Below are positions 1-5,938 of a stretch of DNA of 8,714 nt, one piece after another. Under the pieces are notes generated by a model, which was not told the origin of the DNA, did not search any database, and saw nothing but the letters and a program-made list of their open reading frames with translations. The first letter of the stretch is position 1, and each line of letters begins with the position of its first letter. The position numbers were made by a program, and so were the translations under genes. The DNA is from an uncultured Flavobacteriales bacterium (GTDB lineage Bacteria > Bacteroidota > Bacteroidia > Flavobacteriales_D > Crocinitomicaceae): positions 1 through 8,714 of the forward strand of contig CAJWCX010000029.1 of the NCBI GenBank assembly GCA_913031405.1, given 5' to 3'.

Positions 1-14
1 TAAACATTAATAAA

Positions 15-590
15 ATGAAAATTGCTAAAATTATTATTGCAGCCACTTTATTTATATCTACAATTTGTGTTGAGGGAATTTCTTTTGCTCAAAAAAGCTC
101 TTGGTCAGCTGATGTTACTCACTCGAACATGGGATTTAAGGCCCTTCATAAAGGGGTGGCATACACTGTAGGAGAGTTTAGAGATTTTGACCTTTCTATT
201 AAAACCAAAGCTGATGGGTTTTCGGATGCAGAAATTGAACTAACCATTGATGCGGCCTCAATCAATACAGCGAATTCGTCAAGGGATAATCATCTACGTG
301 AGTACTTTGAGACCGAGCAATATCCCAATATTACATTTAAGACAAATAGTGTTACTCAAACAAGCGAAAATATGTATGCCTTAATAGGCGTGTTTACAAT
401 GCACGGTGTTTCAAAGGAAATTGAGGTTCAAATGAAACATATAGGGACCACGCAGTCTCGAGGAAAAGAAATAGCAGGGCTTTATTTCACCGCCATAGTT
501 AACAGAATGGATCATGGTGTAGGTCTAGATCTCTCCTCAGTTGCACCGGAGGTACAATTGCACGCCGATATTGAAATAATAAAAAAGTAG
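15..590 (+). CDS. YceI family periplasmic protein (first of a tandem pair)
   Basis: A 191-residue exported protein. Residues 1-25 form a Sec signal peptide (Lys-rich start, hydrophobic core, probable cut after SFA before Gln26). The remaining ~165 residues match the YceI family: a WSADVTHSNMGFKA-like opening strand, a central SINTANSSRDNHLR stretch, the EQYPNITFKT motif, the TMHGVSKEIEV motif and a closing NRMDHGVGL segment. Known members are lipocalin-like beta-barrels, and a Thermus homologue binds a polyprenyl lipid; the ligand here cannot be told from sequence. Length is normal for the family. The ATG at 15 is preceded by an A-rich leader without a Shine-Dalgarno, usual in this phylum. 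It lies 4 bases before a second YceI gene and is surely co-transcribed with it; the promoter is outside the window. Confidence 0.93.
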   Translation: MKIAKIIIAATLFISTICVEGISFAQKSSWSADVTHSNMGFKALHKGVAYTVGEFRDFDLSIKTKADGFSDAEIELTIDAASINTANSSRDNHLREYFETEQYPNITFKTNSVTQTSENMYALIGVFTMHGVSKEIEVQMKHIGTTQSRGKEIAGLYFTAIVNRMDHGVGLDLSSVAPEVQLHADIEIIKK

Positions 591-594
591 AAAA

Positions 595-1149
595 ATGAAA
601 AAACTAGGAATAATCGCATTAACGTTTTTTGTAGGATTTGCATTAAAGGCCCAAGAAAAAAGCGAAGTAGATAGTTATAAAATCGCCTTTTACAGTAAAG
701 ACGCAACTGGTGTTTTTAAGGAAATGAGTGGCACGGTAGAGTCTAATATATCGGATATAGCGGCAAATATTAAGGTGGCGGATGAAGACCCAACGGAATT
801 AGAGCTGTCCTTTAATTTGAAAATAAATGTAGGGTCTATTAATACAGGAAATGGTGTTCAAAATAAACATGCTAAAAGTTCCGAGTGGTTCCATGCTGAA
901 AAATATCCAACGATCGATTTTGTCTCGTCTCGCGTATACAAATCTGAAAAAGGCATTTTTGCCGATGGCTCTTTGACTCTTCATGGTGTCACCAAAAAGG
1001 TTTCGATTCCAATTTCAATGAAGGTATCAGAAGAAAAGACCATTTACAAGGCGGAATTTTCAGTAAACCGAATGGACTTTAAATTAGGGCCAGACAGTAA
1101 GGTGTCGAGAAACATTAAAATTATTGCTGGAATTGCGGTGAAAAAATAA
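595..1149 (+). CDS. YceI family periplasmic protein (second of a tandem pair)
   Basis: A 184-residue exported protein, a diverged paralogue of the gene just upstream. Residues 1-19 are a signal peptide (MKKLGIIALTFFVGFALKA, cut before Gln20). The YceI landmarks recur: GSINTGNGVQNKHAKS, EKYPTIDFVSS, the LTLHGVTKKVSIPI motif and NRMDFKLGPDS near the end. Identity to its neighbour is confined mainly to these motifs, so this is an old duplication rather than a recent copy; the DNHLR segment of the first copy is replaced by NKHAKSSEWF. Probable role: periplasmic binding of an isoprenoid-type or other amphiphilic lipid, by family analogy only. Four bases separate it from the upstream stop and five from the downstream ATG, so all three genes form one operon. 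Confidence 0.92.
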   Translation: MKKLGIIALTFFVGFALKAQEKSEVDSYKIAFYSKDATGVFKEMSGTVESNISDIAANIKVADEDPTELELSFNLKINVGSINTGNGVQNKHAKSSEWFHAEKYPTIDFVSSRVYKSEKGIFADGSLTLHGVTKKVSIPISMKVSEEKTIYKAEFSVNRMDFKLGPDSKVSRNIKIIAGIAVKK

Positions 1150-1154
1150 AAAAC

Positions 1155-1559
1155 ATGCTAAAGAAATACCTATATTTTCCTCTAAGTGCAGGTGTTTTTG
1201 GCGCCCTCGTTACCATACTCTATTCCTTTGCTTATGAAAGTGCCTGGAAAATTGAAGGGGAGCAATTGGAATCTTTAAGAGAGGCCATTCCTGTGTGGCA
1301 TTTGATTTTGGCTCCAACTCTTGCTTGTTTTGTTGCTGCCGCAGGCTATTTTACGTTAAAGAATTACCTGCCAAAGTCAGGTCCTTTTCTTTTCTATTTT
1401 TTCTTTTCTTCGGTTTCTATTTTCACCTCTTTTGCTATTTTTACCGTCTATGGACTCCATGAAGAAGTCCAATATATTGTAGCCGGTTATTCTATGCCCA
1501 TGCATTTTTTCCCTTTTTTGAGCTGGGTAACTTTTAAGTCCTTGTTTTTTCAAGATTAA
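1155..1559 (+). CDS. Small four-helix membrane protein of unknown function
   Basis: A 134-residue protein that I do not recognise. Four hydrophobic stretches are visible at about residues 6-26, 48-69, 78-101 and 109-131, giving a compact four-helix inner-membrane protein. The loop between helices 1 and 2 is acidic (KIEGEQLESLREAIP), and a short HEEVQ segment precedes the last helix. There is no signal peptide distinct from helix 1 and no obvious catalytic motif; the aromatic-rich third helix (FLFYFFFSSVSIF) is notable. It starts 5 bases after the second YceI gene, so co-translation is likely and its function is probably linked to the YceI pair, for example delivering or receiving their ligand at the inner membrane. 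That link is inference. YceI proteins are elsewhere often encoded beside cytochrome b561-type membrane proteins, but I do not see the paired haem-ligand histidines of that family here. Confidence 0.85.
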   Translation: MLKKYLYFPLSAGVFGALVTILYSFAYESAWKIEGEQLESLREAIPVWHLILAPTLACFVAAAGYFTLKNYLPKSGPFLFYFFFSSVSIFTSFAIFTVYGLHEEVQYIVAGYSMPMHFFPFLSWVTFKSLFFQD

Positions 1560-1602
1560 AAATAAAGGCCAATAAATACAACGAATTTTCTGTTTTCACG
1601 TT

Positions 1603-1623
1603 ATTATATACAAAGTATATAAT
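1603..1623. promoter_or_regulatory. Perfect 9+9 base inverted repeat before the adhesin gene
   Basis: The arms are ATTATATAC (1603-1611) and GTATATAAT (1615-1623), exact reverse complements around an AAA spacer. The dyad ends 4 bases before the TTG start at 1628, inside the 68-base gap after the three-gene operon. No TAnnTTTG box is present in this gap. The position fits a repressor operator overlapping the promoter or start, or an AU-rich RNA hairpin sequestering the start codon. It is a poor intrinsic terminator because it is AT-rich and lacks a following T-run. Confidence 0.5.
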
Positions 1624-1627
1624 TAAA

Positions 1628-4009
1628 TTGGGTAAAAACTTACTCTATATCGTCTTTTTATTTTCTTTTGGGAGTGGTTATTCTCAATTGGTAACGGGTA
1701 CTGCAATGGCCCCAAACGCACTTGTTCAAAACATTCTTCTTGGTCAAGGAGTTACCGTGTCAAATGTATTATACAACGGAAGCCCTTCTGCTATAGGTTC
1801 TTTTCAAGCCGCCAATACTAGTCTTGGAATAGATGAAGGAATTATTCTCACAACCGGGACCGTTATAGACAATGGAAGCGGACCTCAAGGGCCCAACAAT
1901 CAGGCGGGTGCAGGAATGGATAACAACCTTGGAGGATCAGCTCTTCTGTCTGGCCTTATCGGGGGCACACAAACCTATAATGCGGCGATTTTGGAATTTG
2001 ATTTTATTCCATATTCGGATACGGTGCGGTTCAAATATGTTTTTGGTTCCGATGAGTACCCGGAATTTGCACCTCCCAATAGTTCTACCTTCAATGATGT
2101 TTTTGGTTTCTTTATTTCTGGACCGGGCATCACAGGAATACAGAATATTGCCCAACTTCCAAATGGTGGTGGTGTTGTTTCCATTAATAATGTAAATCAA
2201 GCCACAAACTCTCAGTACTACAACTCTAATGGTGATGGAACTATGAGCCCATACAGCACTGATGCCTTTTATATTCAATACGATGGATTTACTAATGTTT
2301 TAGAGGCTGTATCTCAGGTCCAATGTGGACAGACCTATCATCTCGTTATTGCTATTGCTGATGTAGGTGATGGTGAGTGGGATTCGGGGATTTTTTTAGA
2401 GGCAAACAGCTTAACCTCTCTAACACCTGTTGACATTTCATACGAGCTTTCAGCTGAGGTTTATGCTGAAGACAATTGGATGGCTGAAGGATGCGTTACT
2501 GCTGAAATCACTTTACAACGAGAGGGTAATTTGAGCAATCCACTTACCGTTCCTATCGAGCTTTCTGGTTCTGCAACCTCAGGCTCTGATTATACTGGCG
2601 TTCCTCCTTCTATTACCTTTAACCCTGGTCAGTCCCAGGTTTCGTTTACCATTGATGTCATACTTGATGGATTGACAGAGGGCCAAGAAAATATTTTGTT
2701 AGATTTTCCTTTGTCTGACCCTTGTGGGAATATTACACCTGTCACAATAGAGCTTTTTATTCAGGACCTTGAGGAGGTTGCTATTGAAATAAACAATCCT
2801 GAAGTTGGCTGTCCGGGAGAGAATATTGTTTTAACCGCCACAGCATCAGGAGGGGTGCCACCATACAACTATTTATGGAGCGATAATTCCACACAGAATA
2901 GCATTAGTATATCTCCATCATCAACCGGAGAATATTATGTAGAGGTTACAGACAATTGTTTAAATCAAACAGCGTATGATACCGTTGTGGTTACTGTTCC
3001 TGAATATGAACCCATTACCCTATCTACTACTCCAGATATTGTGGTTGAATGTCCAAATATAGGACAGTACCTCAATACAGTAGCTCAGGGGGGAACAGGG
3101 AATTACCAATACACATGGACAAACCAGGCGGGAGAACCACTTTCCACTTTGGATTCAGTTTTTATTTCTCCAATGTCCACTACGTTTTTTGTGATTAGTA
3201 TAACTGATGAATGTGGAACCTTTGCAACAGATACTATTTTCTATGAAGTTACAAGTCCACCACTAGAGGTCACAACGACTCCAACTGTTTATTTGTGTCC
3301 AGGTGAGTCTACCTTAATCTCAGCACAGGCATCTGGAGGATTAGGGTCCTATTCATATTATTGGCCTCATAACGGTGAAACATCAAATCAGGTTTGGGTA
3401 AGCCCCTTCTCTACATCAAATTATCAGGTTGAGGTTTCTGATGATTGCGGAACGTATAGTGTATACGCCTCCATACAGGTAGTCGTGGTAAAACCAGTTG
3501 CCAATTTTACTATTATTAGTGATCCTGTAACCGAAAACCTCCCCGTTTCTTTTCAAAACCTCACAACAAATGGTTACTCATACCAATGGTTTTTTGGTGA
3601 CGGCGGTTATTCCGAGCAGGTGCATGCCACCCATACCTACGATGCTCCAGGTATCTATCAGGTCACTCTAGTTGCAGCTGATTCAAAGGGGTGTGTAGAC
3701 AGTACCACAATCCCTGTCCAGATTTTCAGAGAGTTCTACATCTATATACCAAATGCTTTTATACCAAATGGGGATCGTTTCAATGAGGTTTTTGCAGGAA
3801 GCTTCGTTGGTGTTAAGGACATAGAAATAGAAATATTCAATCGATGGGGACAGCTTGTCTATACCTCTAAAGACCTTAACTTTGAATGGGATGGGACATT
3901 TAGGGGCCAAAAAGTACAAACTGGCACCTATGTTTGGAAGCTGTCTTATGTTCCCGAGGATCGTTTTGATCGGGAGGTATATACAGGACATGTAACGGTT
4001 CTTGAGTAA
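1628..4009 (+). CDS. Secreted multidomain adhesin-like protein with T9SS type B C-terminal domain
   Basis: A 793-residue surface or secreted protein. Residues 1-19 form a signal peptide (MGKNLLYIVFLFSFGSGYS, cut before Gln20). Domains in order: a choice-of-anchor L domain (~30-262; EGIILTTG, FKYVFGSDEYPEF, NDVFGFFISGPG, IQYDGFT, AIADVGDGEWDSGIFLEAN); a Calx-beta-like domain (~267-380; GSATSGSDYTG and DGLTEGQENILLDF, with the acidic Ca-binding pattern); three ~80-residue Ig-like repeats (~380-621); a PKD domain (~621-699; YQWFFGDGGYS, HTYDAPGIYQVTLVA); and a gliding-motility-type T9SS type B sorting domain (~700-793; IPNAFIPNGDRFNE, IEIFNRWGQLVYTS, WDGTFRGQKVQTGTYVW). It should therefore cross the inner membrane by Sec and the outer membrane by T9SS; adhesion or matrix function is inferred. 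The start is TTG: no ATG lies in frame upstream after the preceding gene, and this start gives a textbook signal peptide. No catalytic domain is visible. Confidence 0.93.
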   Translation: MGKNLLYIVFLFSFGSGYSQLVTGTAMAPNALVQNILLGQGVTVSNVLYNGSPSAIGSFQAANTSLGIDEGIILTTGTVIDNGSGPQGPNNQAGAGMDNNLGGSALLSGLIGGTQTYNAAILEFDFIPYSDTVRFKYVFGSDEYPEFAPPNSSTFNDVFGFFISGPGITGIQNIAQLPNGGGVVSINNVNQATNSQYYNSNGDGTMSPYSTDAFYIQYDGFTNVLEAVSQVQCGQTYHLVIAIADVGDGEWDSGIFLEANSLTSLTPVDISYELSAEVYAEDNWMAEGCVTAEITLQREGNLSNPLTVPIELSGSATSGSDYTGVPPSITFNPGQSQVSFTIDVILDGLTEGQENILLDFPLSDPCGNITPVTIELFIQDLEEVAIEINNPEVGCPGENIVLTATASGGVPPYNYLWSDNSTQNSISISPSSTGEYYVEVTDNCLNQTAYDTVVVTVPEYEPITLSTTPDIVVECPNIGQYLNTVAQGGTGNYQYTWTNQAGEPLSTLDSVFISPMSTTFFVISITDECGTFATDTIFYEVTSPPLEVTTTPTVYLCPGESTLISAQASGGLGSYSYYWPHNGETSNQVWVSPFSTSNYQVEVSDDCGTYSVYASIQVVVVKPVANFTIISDPVTENLPVSFQNLTTNGYSYQWFFGDGGYSEQVHATHTYDAPGIYQVTLVAADSKGCVDSTTIPVQIFREFYIYIPNAFIPNGDRFNEVFAGSFVGVKDIEIEIFNRWGQLVYTSKDLNFEWDGTFRGQKVQTGTYVWKLSYVPEDRFDREVYTGHVTVLE
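2767..3489 (+). repeat. Three tandem Ig-like repeats, each with one Cys pair
   Basis: Within the adhesin, three units of 80-82 residues recur at about residues 380-458, 458-544 and 544-621. Each begins with a CPG or CPN motif, has an A-x-GG turn about 12 residues on, then Y-x-Y-x-W, an S-P-x-S-T segment, and ends in D-x-C (TDNC, TDEC, SDDC). The Cys pairs are 395/444, 475/529 and 557/607, so 50, 55 and 51 residues per loop. The DNA has diverged, so these are old protein-level repeats, not recent duplications. Confidence 0.8.
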
Positions 4010-4013
4010 TACT

Positions 4014-4814
4014 TTACAGATAGCCGAGATGGTATAAAGCCAAAATATCCATAGTGATAGCAACGCCAAAATGTAACGCAATTCCTGTAAATATAGACCC
4101 CTTTCTGAGGCTTAGGTAACCTAGAATCAGTCCTGCGAAAATTGCACCAATAGTTTCTAAAAAAGGTTTTTGAAAATGAATCATGCAGTACGGGATAACC
4201 ATAAATAAGACACTGTAATCTCCCACGTCTTCTTTCAGTCCATGTACCATAAATCCCCTAAAGAAAAACTCGAGTGAAACAAACTGCAAAAAGTAAAAAA
4301 GCTCCCAAATGACAAGGTTGGGCCATATATCTGAAACATCCGCAGGTCTGTAGAAAGGATATTTCATCAAAAAAGAATCTTGCGTGGATACGAAATAAAC
4401 AAGTGGGAGCATAAAGCAAAAGAAACCTAAGAATATTTTGAGGTCTTTTCTAAAGCTGTTTGATTTTCTCCAGCCAAATTCTGAACCTGGTTTTTTGAGT
4501 ATAAACTTAATTACCATAAGAGGAATGATTAAGTAGAACAGAATTCTGCAGAGCGTCCAATAGATCAAGTCAAATAGCTGTTGGTCTTGAGCTTCGTTGC
4601 GAAAGGTTAACAATTGCTCAGCCGAAGAGGTCAGGTGAAGAAGATCAAGAAGCCCTATGAATTCACGAAAAGGAGTGAGGTACCGAATAAACACTAAGGA
4701 AAGAGCCCCAATTATGAGAACAATAAAAGATTTTCGGCTTATTTTGGGTGATTCGAATAAGGATCGAATATTAGAAAGTAGTTTTTGAATTGGTTTACCT
4801 ATGATACTATTCAT
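4014..4814 (-). CDS. CPBP-family intramembrane protease homologue (Rce1/abortive-infection type)
   Basis: A 266-residue polytopic membrane protein with roughly six to eight hydrophobic helices. The C-terminal half carries the three CPBP signatures: motif 1 as LEFFFRGF (Glu182, Arg186), motif 2 as YCMIH (His213) and motif 3 as HFGVAITMD (His248, Asp256). Relatives are glutamic-type membrane proteases such as Rce1, and many bacterial members have unknown substrates. Two canonical residues differ: the first Glu of EExxxR is Leu181, and the Asn four residues after the third-motif His is Ala252. Activity is therefore uncertain, although a Trp-Glu pair 15 residues before motif 1 (WELFYF) might compensate. 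I chose the ATG at 4814, whose ATGAATAG overlaps the upstream stop by 8 bases; ATG at 4829 is nearly as good, whereas TTG at 4865 would overlap by 59 bases. It is translationally coupled to the OmpA-type gene. Its stop lies 4 bases from the convergent adhesin stop. Confidence 0.85.
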   Translation of the reverse strand: MNSIIGKPIQKLLSNIRSLFESPKISRKSFIVLIIGALSLVFIRYLTPFREFIGLLDLLHLTSSAEQLLTFRNEAQDQQLFDLIYWTLCRILFYLIIPLMVIKFILKKPGSEFGWRKSNSFRKDLKIFLGFFCFMLPLVYFVSTQDSFLMKYPFYRPADVSDIWPNLVIWELFYFLQFVSLEFFFRGFMVHGLKEDVGDYSVLFMVIPYCMIHFQKPFLETIGAIFAGLILGYLSLRKGSIFTGIALHFGVAITMDILALYHLGYL

Positions 4815-5808
4815 TAGAAATGATCTCATACAGCTCGTTGAGATTGGGAGAAATGATGATCTCAATTCTTCTGTTTTTTGCTTTTTCAGTATCTGATATA
4901 GGGAAAAACTCTCCTCTTCCGGCAGCCATCAATTGAGTTGGATCTACTTGCGAATTTGCAAGAATAATTTCTACTACGGCCGTTGACCTCAGTACCGAAA
5001 GCTCCCAATTGTTTTTTGGAGAAGTAGTTCTTTTTAATTTGTCCGAGTCAGTGTGTCCTTCTACAATAATTTCAAGGTCTTTTTCTGTTTCTAAAACCTG
5101 GCTCAGCTGAATCAGTGCATTAACACCATCTTCCTGCACAGTTGTGCTTCCAGAGCTAAACAATAGCTTCTCTTCAAGGCTTACATAGATTCGGCCATTT
5201 TTTTGTTCTATGGTGAGTCCTTGACCCTCAAATCCTTTTAAAGCCTTTGCCACACGTTCTTTCAGAAAACGGATACCGTCTTCTTTTTTTCTAAGCATTT
5301 CCTCTAACTCATTGACCCTTTTCTCTCTCTCTGAAAGTAAGATTTCTTTTTCTTTAAGTTCTTCTTCAAGGCCCAGAAGCATGTCTTCTTTTTCTTGAAG
5401 ATCTAAGTTTTTGACTTTTAATTCGGCTTGTAAAGCAGCAGTTTCTTTAGCGCTTAGGTTTTTCAGATTCTTGAACGAGTTTTCCAATTCTGCAGATTGT
5501 CTTTTTATGATATTATATTCTCGGTTTAGCAGTCTAAAACTTTCCCCTAAAAGAGCGGTATCTTTTTTAATCGCCATCAATTCTTTATTGGTCAGATCAA
5601 ATTTCATTTCCAATTCTTTGGAGAGGCTTTCATAATCAAGGCTCATTTTTTTATACTTTGCAAGTTCTTCCGAACATGTTTTTTCTTTTTCCAAAAGTTC
5701 ATTATACTTTTTTGACGGTACACAAGAAGAGGCAAAAATCAAAAAGGTTAAACAGAGGCTACAGAGCTTAAAATATTTCATAATCATTGGGCTTTTAACA
5801 AATTTCAT
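4807..5808 (-). CDS. OmpA-family outer-membrane lipoprotein with long coiled coil
   Basis: A protein of up to 333 residues. A lipoprotein signal ends at FASSC, with Cys29 the probable lipidated residue; no acidic run follows it, so periplasmic-facing anchoring in the outer membrane is more likely than surface display. Residues ~35-190 are a heptad-rich, Lys/Glu-rich coiled coil (KYNELLEKEKTCSEEL, LLGLEEELKEKEILLSEREK). Residues ~205-325 are an OmpA C-terminal peptidoglycan-binding domain: LLFSSGSTTV, IIVEGHTDSDK, NNWELSVLRS, AAGRGEFFPIS and KNRRIEI. The predicted role is tethering the outer membrane to the cell wall, with the coil as spacer. The start is uncertain: ATGs at 5808, 5787 and 5781 are all possible, and 5781 (MKYFKLCSLC) gives the most typical lipoprotein signal. 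It is divergent from the gene at 5939 and heads a two-gene operon with the CPBP protein. Confidence 0.92.
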   Translation of the reverse strand: MKFVKSPMIMKYFKLCSLCLTFLIFASSCVPSKKYNELLEKEKTCSEELAKYKKMSLDYESLSKELEMKFDLTNKELMAIKKDTALLGESFRLLNREYNIIKRQSAELENSFKNLKNLSAKETAALQAELKVKNLDLQEKEDMLLGLEEELKEKEILLSEREKRVNELEEMLRKKEDGIRFLKERVAKALKGFEGQGLTIEQKNGRIYVSLEEKLLFSSGSTTVQEDGVNALIQLSQVLETEKDLEIIVEGHTDSDKLKRTTSPKNNWELSVLRSTAVVEIILANSQVDPTQLMAAGRGEFFPISDTEKAKNRRIEIIISPNLNELYEIISNE

Positions 5809-5829
5809 ATTTAATTGTATTTCTTGATT

Positions 5830-5863
5830 AAAAGAGCCGTTTATTTTTGAACATGGCTCCCTT
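5830..5863 (-). promoter_or_regulatory. Possible hairpin in the ompA-type mRNA leader
   Basis: Read on the minus strand, AAGGGAGCC (5863-5855) can pair with GGCTCTTTT (5838-5830) as a 9-base-pair stem including two G-U pairs, and an inner GTT/AAC pairing shortens the loop. It would lie 22 or more bases before the start codons at 5808-5781. The pairing is better in the minus-strand RNA than in the plus-strand RNA, which would have A-C mismatches. No minus-strand TAnnTTTG box was found, so whether it is transcribed is unproven. Confidence 0.3.
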
Positions 5864-5891
5864 CATAAAGTTGATAAATTGGTTGTTTATG

Positions 5892-5909
5892 TCTCGATTT
5901 AGGACGAGA
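5892..5909. promoter_or_regulatory. Short inverted repeat beside the -7 box
   Basis: TCTCG (5892-5896) and CGAGA (5905-5909) are exact inverted repeats with an 8-base spacer. They lie immediately upstream of the -7 box at 5914, where the -33 element would be expected, so this could be a small operator. Five-base arms are short enough to occur by chance. Confidence 0.25.
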
Positions 5910-5913
5910 TTCA

Positions 5914-5921
5914 TAAATTTG
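5914..5921 (+). promoter_or_regulatory. Bacteroidota-type promoter -7 box for the HEAT-like gene
   Basis: TAAATTTG followed by CAC exactly matches the TAnnTTTG consensus recognised by the primary sigma factor of this phylum. It lies 17 bases before the ATG at 5939, implying a very short leader. No clear TTG-type -33 element sits about 19 bases upstream. Confidence 0.6.
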
Positions 5922-5938
5922 CACCCTAATAAATCAAA

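Noticed and set aside
1..3. TAA at the left edge as the stop of an upstream gene in the YceI operon
   Set aside because: Three bases cannot show a reading frame, and the AT-rich leader makes a chance TAA likely.
1603..1623. Reading the 1603-1623 dyad as an intrinsic terminator of the YceI operon
   Set aside because: The stem has only one G-C pair per side and no T-run after it, so it would not terminate efficiently.
1937..2278. Overlapping open frames on both strands inside the choice-of-anchor L region
   Set aside because: The plus-strand frame 0 protein carries a clear domain match here; the other frames show no motif and are shadows of it.
3683..4081. A 132-codon minus-strand open frame spanning the adhesin end and the CPBP end
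   Set aside because: It lies antisense to the well-supported T9SS sorting domain and overlaps the CPBP coding region in another frame; the product is rich in Cys, Ile and Tyr without any family motif.
4815..4865. A longer N-terminus for the CPBP protein starting at TTG 4865
   Set aside because: It would add 17 residues lying wholly within the OmpA coding region, with a rare start codon, while ATGs at 4829 and 4814 give small overlaps typical of coupled genes.
5797..5804. A minus-strand -7 box (complement of CAAATTTC) for the OmpA-type gene
   Set aside because: The consensus requires TA at its upstream end and this reads GA; it also falls downstream of the ATG at 5808, and no exact minus-strand TAnnTTTG was found in 5809-5938.
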